Assembly (NCBI GenBank): GCA_036560485.1
Contig: DATBRC010000068.1
Span: 1 to 34,513 of the forward strand
Length of the DNA: 34,513 nucleotides
Direction of reading: 5' to 3'
From: DATBRC01 sp036560485
Lineage (GTDB): Bacteria > Pseudomonadota > Gammaproteobacteria > Burkholderiales > Burkholderiaceae_D
Made by a program: the position numbers and the translations under genes. Below are positions 22,562 to 31,053 of this stretch, piece after piece; the stretch's first letter is position 1, and each line of letters begins with the position of its first letter. The notes beneath the pieces are model-generated. The model was not told the DNA's origin. It worked only from the letters and a program-made list of their open reading frames with translations, and did not search any database.

Positions 22562-23989
22562 TTACTTCCGTGTTGGAGCGATCGCTTCTGCGTAATCATA
22601 GAGAGCGCCTAATATATTCTCGCCGCGTTCATCCACCGTCTCTGATAGCGTGTCAATTTCAGAAAATAAAACATCAATGCTACGCGCACCTGCTTCACCG
22701 TCAAACAATCTGGCGGCGCGATATTCTTCCCAGCGTTGCAGTTCCGGTTCCGACAGGCTGTCCGGAAAATTGCGGGCGCGGTAGCGAAACAACATTTCTT
22801 CCAATCGCGCATCGTCAAAATTCGGGCGCTCTTTTGCCAATTGTAGTGGTGACAATGTACGCAGGCGGTTGATGTGTCCGCGATCCTTGTTGCCGATAAA
22901 ACCGCCGTACAAATCTTCATCGACATCCGGCGTCGATTCTAGTGGGCGCTGAAAAACCTGCTGCCAAATTGCCGTCATTTGTGGGGCTGCCTCAGCGATG
23001 CCTGCGTGATGTAAAGCTGTATTGATATTGAGTCCCCACTGTTCCGCCATTGCAGGAGAAAGCGTTTTGAGATTGTTAATGACAATCGGGGATTTATTCA
23101 AATGGATAGTCTTGATCGGCAAGCGGTTCACACCTTCCGGCAATTCTTCGGTCTTGGTGAACATGCGTGTGCGTATCGCATCGGCATCCAGCGACCATAA
23201 TTCTGTCGGGTCGTAAGCCAGGTCCCATACGATCACTTCATTCTTGTTGGTCGGATGACTACCTAATGGCCACATCAGTGCCATGCAACCACGTTCGGCC
23301 GGAAACATGCCGGAGATATGCAGAAAGGGCCGTCGCGTAGGCAAGCCGATTTCAGCCGCAACGCGATCCTTCTTGTGCATCTCAAAACAGAAATCAAACA
23401 GCTTCGGTTGCTTCTGCTTGATCAATCGCGCCAGTGCAATGGTCGCGCGCACATCGGACAGTGCGTCGTGCGCGGCTTCATGCGCGATGCCGTTTGCTAC
23501 AGTGAGCTGGTCTAGCCGGAAACTGGTGCGGCCATCCGGATGCTTTGGCCAGACGATGCCCTCCGGACGCAACGCATACGCAGTGCGCACAACGTCGAGA
23601 ATATCCCAGCGTCCGCAATTGTTTTGCCACTCGCGCGCATAAGGGTCGATCAGGTTGCGCCAGAAAAGAAAGCGCGTGACTTCATCATCGAAACGAATCG
23701 TGTTGTAGCCGACGCCGACAGTGCCGCTTTGCGCCAGCGCTTGTTCAATCTCGGCAGCAAATTGGTATTCCGGTATGCCATGCTCAAGGCAATGCTGCGG
23801 CGTAATGCCGGTAATCAAACACGATTGCGGATCGGGCAAATAATCCGGCGCCGGTTGGCAATAGCGCATGATCGGTTCGCCAATTTCATTGAGGTCGGTA
23901 TCGGTGCGGATTGCGGCGAATTGGGCAGGGCGATCACGGCGCGGTTGAATGCCGAATGTTTCGTAGTCGTGCCAAAGGAAAGTAGTCAA
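22562..23989 (-). CDS. sbcB: Exodeoxyribonuclease I
   Basis: The protein is a DEDDh-type 3'-5' single-strand DNA exonuclease like E. coli ExoI (475 aa). It has ExoI motif HDYETFG, the DRPAQFAAIRTD segment, VGVGYNTIRFDDE, and HDALSDVRATIALA with the catalytic His and Asp, followed by the SH3-like and helical C-terminal domains. It degrades single-stranded DNA in recombination and mismatch repair. The frame is open to a TTG at 24031, but homology begins at TTFLWHDYETFG, so I choose the TTG at 23989, giving 475 aa. There is no ATG and no clear ribosome site here, because four 14-bp repeats occupy the start region. Confidence 0.93.
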   Translation of the reverse strand: MTTFLWHDYETFGIQPRRDRPAQFAAIRTDTDLNEIGEPIMRYCQPAPDYLPDPQSCLITGITPQHCLEHGIPEYQFAAEIEQALAQSGTVGVGYNTIRFDDEVTRFLFWRNLIDPYAREWQNNCGRWDILDVVRTAYALRPEGIVWPKHPDGRTSFRLDQLTVANGIAHEAAHDALSDVRATIALARLIKQKQPKLFDFCFEMHKKDRVAAEIGLPTRRPFLHISGMFPAERGCMALMWPLGSHPTNKNEVIVWDLAYDPTELWSLDADAIRTRMFTKTEELPEGVNRLPIKTIHLNKSPIVINNLKTLSPAMAEQWGLNINTALHHAGIAEAAPQMTAIWQQVFQRPLESTPDVDEDLYGGFIGNKDRGHINRLRTLSPLQLAKERPNFDDARLEEMLFRYRARNFPDSLSEPELQRWEEYRAARLFDGEAGARSIDVLFSEIDTLSETVDERGENILGALYDYAEAIAPTRK

Positions 23990-24032
23990 GGGAAGGTAGC
24001 CAAAGGAAGGTAGCCAAAGGAAGGTAGCCAAT
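23977..24032. repeat. Four tandem 14-bp repeats at the sbcB translation start
   Basis: The plus-strand unit GGAAGGTAGCCAAA occurs at 23991-24004 and 24005-24018. A copy with one change follows at 24019-24032, and a diverged copy, GGAAAGTAGTCAAG, precedes at 23977-23990. As 14 is not a multiple of 3, each unit is read in a different frame on the minus strand. The array covers the first codons and leader of sbcB. Confidence 0.92.
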
Positions 24033-24058
24033 AAAGGTTTCGCAAGTAGAAAAGTGGA

Positions 24059-24937
24059 TTATGCCAACAAGCGACTGACTCCTGCAAACTGCAATTCTGT
24101 TTGTTTAAAGATTCGCATACAGGTCTTTTCATCCAGGCCCAAATTTTTCCATGCTTCATGAGAGATCGGTGGCACCAGATCGTCATCCAATCCGGATAGA
24201 TCCAGCGCATGCGTGATGGCATCGGCAACATGGACGATGGATGCGAGCGAGCGGCTGCCAGTCCCTTGCGGATCATGATGTTCAACAATTGCCGCTTGCA
24301 AGACTGTGGAAAAATTCCAGTGCTGCGCCAATGCGTGACCGGCGATCACATGATCAACGCCGAGCACCGCGCGTTCCGAATCGAGCAAATAACCATCATG
24401 TGCTGTCCGATGCTTCAATGCATTTTCATACTCTTTCGGAAAGCGTGTGACCAGCACCAGTCGCCCAATGTCGTGCAGCAATCCTGCAGTAAATGCAAAT
24501 TCCTGGTTGATGCGCAGATGTCTGGCTATCAGTTCAGAGCACAAAGCCGTAGCAATCGAATGCCGCCAGAATGCCTTGAAATCGAAGCCTTTGCATTCGC
24601 CTTGCGGGAAACAGCCGGTTATCGCAGCGACGGTAATCAGGTTGCGCACGCTTTGCATGCCGAGTATCGAAATCGCCTGATGGATCGTTGTGACCTTGGA
24701 TGGCGTGCCGTAAAAAGAGGAATTCGCAAAGCGCAATGTTTTTGCCGTCAATGCCTGATCGTACGATACTTTTTTTGCCAACACACTGATATCGACATCT
24801 TCTTTATCAATGCGGTCCAATATTTCCATCACGATGACAGGAAGCGTGGGCAAATCCTGAACCTGTTTGACGATTTCTTCAAACTGGATTTTTTTGACGA
24901 TCTCTTCGTATGAAGGTGTCGTAGTCGGCGTTGCCAT
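24059..24937 (-). CDS. HDOD-domain signalling protein
   Basis: The 292-residue protein has an HDOD domain from LPTLPVIVMEILDRID (about residue 30) through the inactive HD-like core, with AFTAGLLHDIGRLVLVTRFP and AIVEHHDP (about 150-230). An unusual N-terminal echo EEIVKKIQFEEIVKQV precedes it. HDOD proteins are helical scaffolds in motility, biofilm and c-di-GMP-linked signalling; most lack phosphodiesterase activity, though here the HD-D and EHHD elements look fairly intact. The ATG at 24937 overlaps the stop of the upstream 105-aa gene (TGATG), so translation is coupled; a GTG at 24940 is the alternative. sbcB follows within 70 bases. Confidence 0.9.
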   Translation of the reverse strand: MATPTTTPSYEEIVKKIQFEEIVKQVQDLPTLPVIVMEILDRIDKEDVDISVLAKKVSYDQALTAKTLRFANSSFYGTPSKVTTIHQAISILGMQSVRNLITVAAITGCFPQGECKGFDFKAFWRHSIATALCSELIARHLRINQEFAFTAGLLHDIGRLVLVTRFPKEYENALKHRTAHDGYLLDSERAVLGVDHVIAGHALAQHWNFSTVLQAAIVEHHDPQGTGSRSLASIVHVADAITHALDLSGLDDDLVPPISHEAWKNLGLDEKTCMRIFKQTELQFAGVSRLLA

Positions 24938-25254
24938 CACTGTTCGCCTTGTCGAAATTTATACATAAACTGCATCAACAAATGTGTGGCCTTGTCTTCC
25001 GCACTTTTTCTAAAAAGAATGCCGATGCGTTGTTGCTGGTGCTCCAGTTTGGCAGCTTCTTCTGCCTCGGATAACTCTTCAGACAGGATCGGTAATGTGC
25101 CTATTTCGTATCGCTTCAACGATTCCAGCGTCACTTCAGTGAGCTTGGTCCCTTGCGGCAAAAGGATGTTCCCCCAGCTATCGCGCAGGTCGTCAGATAA
25201 CACCATGCCAGGTGTTAGTTCGGACAAAGGAAGTTGCGTAGAACGATTCGTCAC
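24937..25254 (-). CDS. Small protein coupled to the HDOD gene
   Basis: The 105-residue protein begins QLPLSELTPGMVLSDDLRDSWGNILLPQGTKLTEVTLESLKRYEIGTLPI, a segment that resembles the beta-rich region found ahead of HD-GYP and HDOD domains in many regulators. A charged helical tail follows. It may be a detached partner domain of the HDOD protein. It starts with GTG at 25254 behind a GAGG site 7 bases away, and its stop overlaps the HDOD start. No enzymatic motif is present. Confidence 0.8.
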   Translation of the reverse strand: MTNRSTQLPLSELTPGMVLSDDLRDSWGNILLPQGTKLTEVTLESLKRYEIGTLPILSEELSEAEEAAKLEHQQQRIGILFRKSAEDKATHLLMQFMYKFRQGEQ

Positions 25255-25291
25255 TGCTGATCCTCAGGTTTGGAAAGAAGCATCACAGCTG

Positions 25292-25326
25292 CTTGACAAG
25301 TCGACATCAAATCGATGCTTGTCAAG
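25292..25326. terminator. Inverted repeat at the end of the DUF1653 gene
   Basis: CTTGACAAG at 25292-25300 pairs with CTTGTCAAG at 25318-25326 over a 17-base loop. It begins at the stop of the leftward DUF1653 gene and lies before the GTG of the next gene. It has no T-run, so it may be an attenuator or processing site rather than a full terminator. Confidence 0.4.
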
Positions 25327-25546
25327 ATGTAATCAGTTTGAAGCGCGGTACATCCATGCCATCAATTTTAACGTTTTCCACAAACATCGCCAGACTGCGG
25401 TGCACAAGATGCGGCCAGTCTGTTTCGTATAACGGTCGATAAACAACACAAACCTCAGCTGTCTCACTATTTTTTGTCAGGCCAAGCACAAAATAGCGTT
25501 TGCCTTTGTAATGTTCGTACACACCGGGCGTAATGGTTAATGTCAT
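25322..25546 (-). CDS. DUF1653 domain protein
   Basis: The 74-residue protein is essentially one DUF1653 domain: PGVYEHYKGKRYFVLGLTKNSE, then VVYRPLY, then the conserved aromatic and charged end VHRSLAMFVENVKIDGMDVPRFKLI. The family is widespread, small and beta-rich, without a settled function. It lies directly behind the diguanylate cyclase gene, one base between the genes, on the same strand, suggesting cotranscription. Confidence 0.88.
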   Translation of the reverse strand: MTLTITPGVYEHYKGKRYFVLGLTKNSETAEVCVVYRPLYETDWPHLVHRSLAMFVENVKIDGMDVPRFKLITS

Positions 25547-25547
25547 T

Positions 25548-26528
25548 TTATAAAGCTACTTGGTTACGTCCCGCATCCTTGGCACGGTAGAGCGCTGCAT
25601 CAGCCGTTGCAATCAGCATTTCAGCATCTTGATTGGGTGCGAGCGTGGCAACACCGAATGAAGCCGTGATGTGCGGCAGCGGTTTATGCATATCGGCAAA
25701 TACGATCGCTTGGCGCATTTGTTCACATAAGCGTTCCGCAACAATCGTGCTGGCTTTCAGGTTGGTGTTCGGTAAGAGCACCATCAATTCCTCTCCACCG
25801 TACCGCACGGCGAAATCGCGCGGACGCAATGTATCGATCAGCACGTTGGCCGCTGCTTTTAATGCCTCGTCACCGATCAAGTGGCCATGCACGTCGTTGA
25901 ATTTCTTGAAATGATCCAGGTCGATCAAGATCATCGAAAGCGGGTTGCCGACTTCATGCGAAGTACTCACCATCGTGGAAAGATGATTATTGAGCCATGC
26001 GCGATTTTGCAAGCCGGTAAGCCCATCTACCATCGACAGCTGGCGATAGAATTCGCCCACTTTGTGCCGCTTCCGAATTTGCGCATTGGCAGCGCGGATA
26101 CGGAACGACAATAGACGCAGCATGTTGCGCGCGACGCCATTGGATTCATCAATCAGCTGCCACAAGTGATCCGCCTCAATCACCAGCAATTCGGATTCTT
26201 CCAAAGTAGTGACGTTGGATGAATTGTTTTCTTCATCCAGTACCGATAATTCACCAACGCATTCTCCAGGCAAAATCTTTGATACGGTTCCGTCCATCAG
26301 CGTGACTTCGGATGCTGATTGCGCGACTCCCAAGGAGCCTCGCAACACGATGTACAGCCGTGCACCTTTCTTGTTGTTGCCTAAAACCGTCTGACCGGAT
26401 GGAACCAGAATTACTTTGCAGTCGGCTAACAATTCGGCGACTGCAGAGTCGTTAACCCCGTCGAATAAATGCAAGTCGCCGATAGAGTAGGAGGAGGCAC
26501 CAAAAGTCGTGAGGTGTTCCAATGGCAT
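25548..26528 (-). CDS. Diguanylate cyclase with N-terminal cyclic-nucleotide-binding domain
   Basis: The 326-residue protein has a Crp-like cNMP-binding domain (about residues 18-130) with PSGQTVLGNNKKGARLYIVLRGSL and ILPGECVGELSVLDEENNSS. A GGDEF domain (about 165-326) follows, with the active-site loop YGGEEL at 243-248 and an inhibitory I-site RPRD at 235-238, five residues before it. It should make c-di-GMP in the cytoplasm, tuned by a cyclic nucleotide and by product inhibition. At the ATG at 26528 the AAGGA site is too close; a TTG at 26522 would have 6-base spacing and may be the true start. About 200 bases without a gene lie upstream. Confidence 0.92.
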   Translation of the reverse strand: MPLEHLTTFGASSYSIGDLHLFDGVNDSAVAELLADCKVILVPSGQTVLGNNKKGARLYIVLRGSLGVAQSASEVTLMDGTVSKILPGECVGELSVLDEENNSSNVTTLEESELLVIEADHLWQLIDESNGVARNMLRLLSFRIRAANAQIRKRHKVGEFYRQLSMVDGLTGLQNRAWLNNHLSTMVSTSHEVGNPLSMILIDLDHFKKFNDVHGHLIGDEALKAAANVLIDTLRPRDFAVRYGGEELMVLLPNTNLKASTIVAERLCEQMRQAIVFADMHKPLPHITASFGVATLAPNQDAEMLIATADAALYRAKDAGRNQVAL

Positions 26529-26725
26529 TCCTTTTAGTTATTACTTTTAAATGGATAGACTGGGCTATTGAGTGGCGCAATACTGAAGCATTATGCCAAT
26601 TACATAACGTAATGCAAGTGCTGCAACCAAAACGGGCAATCGCCGAGTAGTCAGTCAAGCCAACGGAAAATCGCGTAAGGGTAGTCGAATTTGACTCTGC
26701 AGAGAATGGCAAATGTGCAGGTAGC

Positions 26726-27502
26726 TTAATATGAGATCCGGTAGCGATATCCTTTGTAATTCAATATCGCTGAATGCGGCATCATTCTTTCCAACATCAG
26801 GCCGGGTGCAACTTGTTCGCCTTCATGGAGAATCAATTTGTTGATTAATAATTGGCATTCCTCTCTTTTTGCAGAATAAATATAACCCCCAACCGTTACT
26901 GTCGGGATTTCGTTTTGAATGTTGAGAGGTAAATCCCTGAAGGTTGTAGAGACCGTTTCGACAGCGAGATCCGTTTCTTTTGTTAGCGACGTTTTTTTGG
27001 TCGCAGACGATGCTGATGCTGAAGCATGGTGCTTCTCGTGTTTCTCTGTTGAAGCGGGTATTGTCAGTTTTGGGCTTGGTTGTAATTTGATTGGTTCGGC
27101 GGACGCAGCCACAACCGGTGCGGGACTTTCAACGGCCGCTATTGGTGGCGCCGGCGGTGTTGCAGGCTGTGCCGCCATCACTGCTTCAGCTACAGGAGTA
27201 GGAGAAGTTGGAGCATTCTGCACTGTTGGTGCTATTGGCACTGCAGTGGTTATCGGTAAGGGGGCGACTTGCGCAGGAGTCAATATGACAGCAGGTTGTG
27301 TGTGTGGCCCGCTGTTGAAAAATATAACAGCCACCAGCAACATGATTACTGCAATCAGAAGAAACCATATGATCGGCTTGCTCCATGCTGATTCCTCTTT
27401 TTCCAATGTGTCGTTGTTAGGCTGATGCGAATAGATATCAGGCGTTTTGCCATGCTGACGCTCCGAGTCTGCTTTTTTGAGTGCATCAAGAATATATGAC
27501 AT
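26726..27502 (-). CDS. gspB: General secretion pathway protein GspB-like
   Basis: The 258-residue protein starts with the family signature SYILDALKKADSERQHG, then has one membrane span (about residues 43-66). A Pro/Ala-rich periplasmic linker (about 75-165) leads to a C-terminal T2SSB domain with EIPTVTVGGYIYSAKREECQLLINKLILHEG and SAILNYKGYRYRISY. GspB with GspA (ExeAB) helps insert or assemble the type II secretin through the peptidoglycan layer. It starts 3 bases after gspA with AAGGAA as ribosome site. Confidence 0.9.
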   Translation of the reverse strand: MSYILDALKKADSERQHGKTPDIYSHQPNNDTLEKEESAWSKPIIWFLLIAVIMLLVAVIFFNSGPHTQPAVILTPAQVAPLPITTAVPIAPTVQNAPTSPTPVAEAVMAAQPATPPAPPIAAVESPAPVVAASAEPIKLQPSPKLTIPASTEKHEKHHASASASSATKKTSLTKETDLAVETVSTTFRDLPLNIQNEIPTVTVGGYIYSAKREECQLLINKLILHEGEQVAPGLMLERMMPHSAILNYKGYRYRISY

Positions 27503-27505
27503 GGC

Positions 27506-29233
27506 TTATTCCTTTGATGATGCGTTCAAACTGATGGTGTTGTCTTGCAAGCGCGGCTCATTGATACCGATCTCGGCATTGATATGCATATAGGTCTTGG
27601 GACCGACAATGCCATCAGCCGGCAGTCCGTGTGCAAGCTGAAATGCATGTACTTGACCGTATAGTGCCTTGTTGTATGAGTGGTGCTCAGTGGGTTCCGG
27701 CTGTCCGTTTAGTTTGGCCATTTGTGCGGCAAGCCAATTGACGTCATCTCCCTGGAGTCCTGAGCGGATTTTTTCCCGAAAGTTTTTGGGTGCTTGCCAG
27801 AAGGTCGCAAGGTGGCCGCGAAAATGCCGGGACAATTCAATCATGCTGATTGTTCTTGTCATGCCACCGATTTGCAATGTGGCGCTTGCATTGGAAAGAC
27901 CCGTCAACAACACAAAATAACGATTATTGCCGTCATCATGCAGCGTAAGGATGACGGGACGATCCATTTGGCGGATTTCATCAAGTCCGCCATCGCTCTG
28001 ATAGCAGTGCAGATTATTTTCTTGTGCTGCTTGACACGGTTCTCCATCAGGCAGCGTGACTTTCCAGTACTTCGCGAGGTTTTTGAATGCGAGCCGTTCA
28101 TCACGCATGGACGCATTGGTGGCGCCGTTCAACTCTGCCAATGTCAATGCCGGTACAGACTTGCTCGGGAGGGCGGCAAGGGTCGCCGAACGTTCCACTG
28201 CGGCGACCTGGATGGGTGCAGCTTGTGCGGCAGGTGGATTGACGATGGCAGCAGGTGCCGATCTTGGTGGTGGAACAGAACGCGGATCTTTGAACAGCAC
28301 ACCTTTGCTGAGTGTTATCGCTATTGTGATGGTCACTGTTACACCAACCAGTGAACCAAATGCAAGCGCCACATTTCGTCTCGCATGTGCTTTTACCGCT
28401 TTGCTTTTCACTGGCTTGTCAAACATTTCGCCGGATGCTTTATCGACGATATCGCTATTCACCTTCGTTTTATTTTCAGTGTAGGCGCCTAACAGCGCAC
28501 GATCGCAAAGTAGATTGATGCGGCGTGGTACGCCATTGGTCCGTTCATAAATCTGTTGCACGGAACGGCGCGAGAATGGTGGTGACGATGACAGGCCAGC
28601 GATCGAAAGGCGGTGAATGATGTAGCGGGCCGTCTCTTTATCGGATAGCGGACCGAGGTGAAAATGTGCAATGACACGCTGCGCCAATTGTTCCAATCGA
28701 GGATCGGTCAGCATATCGCGCAATTCAGGCTGTCCGATCAAAATGATCTGCAACAATTTACGCTCGTTGGTTTCCAGATTGGTCAGCAGACGTAATTGTT
28801 CGAGTACTTCTTCAGACAGATTCTGTGCCTCATCAATGACCAGCACGCTGTTCTTTCCTTGTGCATGAGAGGTAAGCAGAAAATCATTCAGCGCATCGAC
28901 GTAGTGTTTGGCCGTAGGCTGGAAGCCAGCATCATGTCCAAATTCAATACGGAACTCTTCGCAAATAGTCTGCAGCAACTCATGTACAGTGAGCTTGGGA
29001 TTGAAGATATAGGCAACGTCGCAATTTTCCGGTATCTGTTCCAGAAAACAGCGGCATACTGTTGTCTTGCCCGTCCCGATTTCTCCGGTCAGCAGCACAA
29101 ATCCACCGCCAATATTGACGCCGTAAAGCAGGTGCGCCAACGCTTCACGATGACTATCGCTCATATACAAATATCGTGGATCAGGCGCGATGGAAAAAGG
29201 CGCTTGATTCAGTCTGAAAAATTTTGTGTACAT
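27506..29233 (-). CDS. gspA: GspA/ExeA-type AAA ATPase with peptidoglycan-binding domain
   Basis: The 575-residue protein has an N-terminal AAA ATPase with Walker A GEIGTGKTT (50-58) and Walker B SVLVIDEAQN (about 129-138, D134-E135), then a membrane span (about 287-308). A periplasmic Pro/Ala linker and a C-terminal peptidoglycan-binding-1 domain with QLAHGLPADGIVGPKTYMHINAE follow. ExeA oligomerises on peptidoglycan and with GspB allows secretin assembly. The partner gspB is directly downstream. The core gsp genes are not in this window. The start at 29233 matches the conserved beginning YTKFFRLNQAPFSI, though its ribosome site is weak. Confidence 0.93.
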   Translation of the reverse strand: MYTKFFRLNQAPFSIAPDPRYLYMSDSHREALAHLLYGVNIGGGFVLLTGEIGTGKTTVCRCFLEQIPENCDVAYIFNPKLTVHELLQTICEEFRIEFGHDAGFQPTAKHYVDALNDFLLTSHAQGKNSVLVIDEAQNLSEEVLEQLRLLTNLETNERKLLQIILIGQPELRDMLTDPRLEQLAQRVIAHFHLGPLSDKETARYIIHRLSIAGLSSSPPFSRRSVQQIYERTNGVPRRINLLCDRALLGAYTENKTKVNSDIVDKASGEMFDKPVKSKAVKAHARRNVALAFGSLVGVTVTITIAITLSKGVLFKDPRSVPPPRSAPAAIVNPPAAQAAPIQVAAVERSATLAALPSKSVPALTLAELNGATNASMRDERLAFKNLAKYWKVTLPDGEPCQAAQENNLHCYQSDGGLDEIRQMDRPVILTLHDDGNNRYFVLLTGLSNASATLQIGGMTRTISMIELSRHFRGHLATFWQAPKNFREKIRSGLQGDDVNWLAAQMAKLNGQPEPTEHHSYNKALYGQVHAFQLAHGLPADGIVGPKTYMHINAEIGINEPRLQDNTISLNASSKE

Positions 29234-29265
29234 GCGTGTGCGTTAAGTATGGCGTTATGTGTCGA

Positions 29266-29568
29266 TTAATCTGATTTTGTCAGCAGGGTAAAGTGCTCGA
29301 CCGTCGGTGCTGATGCAAAATACGGCCCAACAATGCTACGCCAATCCTGAAATGCCGGAGACTGACGAAAATCAACCGTATGGTTTTCCAATGTTGTCCA
29401 AAATATCATCAAAACATAACGCTCGGGAGACTCGATACTCTTGTTGACCTTATAACCGCAAAATCCCTTGGCCTTCGATATGACTTCTTCTACACCGCGC
29501 TTGATTGCGGCATCGAACTCCAATTGCTTTCCGGCATGGATGCGTATATCGGCGAGTTCGAGAATCAT
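29266..29568 (-). CDS. Antibiotic biosynthesis monooxygenase (ABM) domain protein
   Basis: The 100-residue protein is a ferredoxin-like ABM fold: MILELADIRIHAGKQLEFDAAIKRG, GFCGYKVNKSIESPERYVLMIFWTTLENHTVDFRQSPAFQDWRSIVGPYF. Relatives act as small quinol or heme monooxygenases or have unknown roles. The frame extends to a GTG at 29580, but the ATG at 29568 has a GGAGG site 5 bases upstream, so I use that. It is transcribed leftward just upstream of gspA and may be in the same unit, with 32 bases between. Confidence 0.85.
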   Translation of the reverse strand: MILELADIRIHAGKQLEFDAAIKRGVEEVISKAKGFCGYKVNKSIESPERYVLMIFWTTLENHTVDFRQSPAFQDWRSIVGPYFASAPTVEHFTLLTKSD

Positions 29569-29742
29569 GGCGGCCTCCACTGGCTAAATAATGAATAAAT
29601 GCATTAGGTTGAATTATTGCATAGACGACAGGGATTTAATTGCCGATGGTGTCGTAATATGACATTTGGACAGGGCTTGATCGATGTCTTGATGGCACAA
29701 TTGATAGACACTAGTATCAGAATTCATTTTCAAGGAGAGGAT

Positions 29743-30285
29743 ATGAACAAAAAAACCATTCAGCTTTTTCTATTTTTCACGCTATGTTGTTCTGCAAGCG
29801 TGTGGGCGGCTGGTACGCTGAAGCCAGGTTTATGGGAAATGACAATGAAATCGGATGCAGTGAAAAGCATGCCGAAAATGACTCCGGAACAAATAGAGCA
29901 AATGCGCAAAATGGGTGTCAATATGCCACTCATGCAAGATGGCGGCATGGTCATGAAAGTCTGCATTTCAAAAGAGATGGCCGAGCGTGATCAACCGCCA
30001 CCGCAAGCACACCAAAACAACTCAGGATGCAAATCCAAGAACTTCCAAAGAACAGGCAGCAATTATTCCGTCGATATCGTATGCGATGGCCCGCATATGA
30101 AAGGCGATGGCAAAGCGCAGGGGACGTTTTCCGGGAATGAGCATTTCAATTCCACTTACGATTTTAAAGGCACTTCAGGCGGCAGGCCTGTGGCGCAACA
30201 TCAAGAGACAAGTGGCAAATGGTTGGGAGCAGATTGCGGCGACATAAAACCTGTTGACAGTTACATGCGCAAAAATATGCAGTAA
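29743..30285 (+). CDS. Exported DUF3617-family protein
   Basis: The 180-residue protein has a signal peptide (cleavage after VWA near residue 21) and the DUF3617 pattern: LKPGLWEMTMKSD at the start, a Met-rich helix KMTPEQIEQMRKMGVNMP, VCISKEMAERD, then a beta-rich half with cysteine pairs in NSGCKSKNF, VDIVCDGP and GADCGDIKP. The function of the family is unknown; proteins are periplasmic. AAGGAGAGG is an excellent ribosome site before the ATG at 29743, so I reject the longer frame from 29617. A terminator follows at once. Confidence 0.9.
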   Translation: MNKKTIQLFLFFTLCCSASVWAAGTLKPGLWEMTMKSDAVKSMPKMTPEQIEQMRKMGVNMPLMQDGGMVMKVCISKEMAERDQPPPQAHQNNSGCKSKNFQRTGSNYSVDIVCDGPHMKGDGKAQGTFSGNEHFNSTYDFKGTSGGRPVAQHQETSGKWLGADCGDIKPVDSYMRKNMQ

Positions 30286-30289
30286 AAAT

Positions 30290-30330
30290 AAAGGGATGGT
30301 TGCATATAAAAAGTGCGGCCATCCCTTTCT
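30290..30330. terminator. Terminator between convergent genes
   Basis: AAAGGGATGG at 30290-30299 and CCATCCCTTT at 30319-30328 form a 10-bp stem. T-rich sequence follows on the plus strand, and A-rich sequence precedes it, so it probably ends both the DUF3617 gene and the leftward membrane-protein gene. Confidence 0.85.
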
Positions 30331-30344
30331 TGTGCGAGCTCTAT

Positions 30345-30992
30345 TTATTGCGCCGGTTTCCTACTGGCCCAATAGGAAAAAACAGTCAGGAGTGAATAAC
30401 TGACCAGTAATTGCAAAGCGATCTTGTAATCCAATTCTGGTGTTGGAACCAGCACGCTGAGGGTTTGGAACGCAGTCATCACAATTCCGAGGCTGATGAA
30501 CCGCTGACGGTTTTGCCCCGCTACTTTCAATGCGAAAAAGAGACTCGTCCATAAAAGAACCAGTTCCAGCATATATTCAAAAATACGGAAATTCCATAAG
30601 CCCAAGCCAACCTTGAAACTGTCATACCAGAGTGGCAGGTCGGGCCGATGGGCAAAAAAATCCAGCATCCAATGTGATAGCACCACGACACCAAAAAGAA
30701 TCGTGTTGCGTACGCGCTGTGGGTTTGATTTGGCGAGCAGCCAATACAGGCCGGCAATACCTGCTGACCAAGCAAGTGCTGCAGGAAGGCTGTGCGAAAA
30801 CGGCATGAAGTAAAGATCCATCGAATTGGATGCCGTGATGTGCGCAACGTACCTTACCTTTTCAATGCCAAGCAAGACAAAAGTCGCCCAGAAGAGGTCG
30901 ATGGTTTGGCAGGCAATAAAATAAACGGGGAGAGGAATTTCAGGTGCAACGCGCTTTGCCAGAAATGCAGCTGAGTAGTGGCCGACGAACAT
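30345..30992 (-). CDS. Membrane-bound YdjM/DUF457-like protein
   Basis: The 215-residue protein has about six membrane spans and conserved polar residues at membrane borders: FVGHYSAAFLAKR at the start, ACQTIDLFWATFVLLGIE, PFSHSLPAALAW, and SHWMLDFFAHRPDLPLWY. The spaced His and Asp residues match the predicted membrane-bound metal-dependent hydrolase (DUF457/YdjM) group, although enzymatic activity is not established. A GGAGG site precedes the ATG at 30992. No operon partner is evident. Confidence 0.8.
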   Translation of the reverse strand: MFVGHYSAAFLAKRVAPEIPLPVYFIACQTIDLFWATFVLLGIEKVRYVAHITASNSMDLYFMPFSHSLPAALAWSAGIAGLYWLLAKSNPQRVRNTILFGVVVLSHWMLDFFAHRPDLPLWYDSFKVGLGLWNFRIFEYMLELVLLWTSLFFALKVAGQNRQRFISLGIVMTAFQTLSVLVPTPELDYKIALQLLVSYSLLTVFSYWASRKPAQ

Positions 30993-31053
30993 GAATTTAT
31001 CCTCCGGTTATTTGCGGCTTGTATCCGATGACAATGGTTCTATGGAAGATTAT

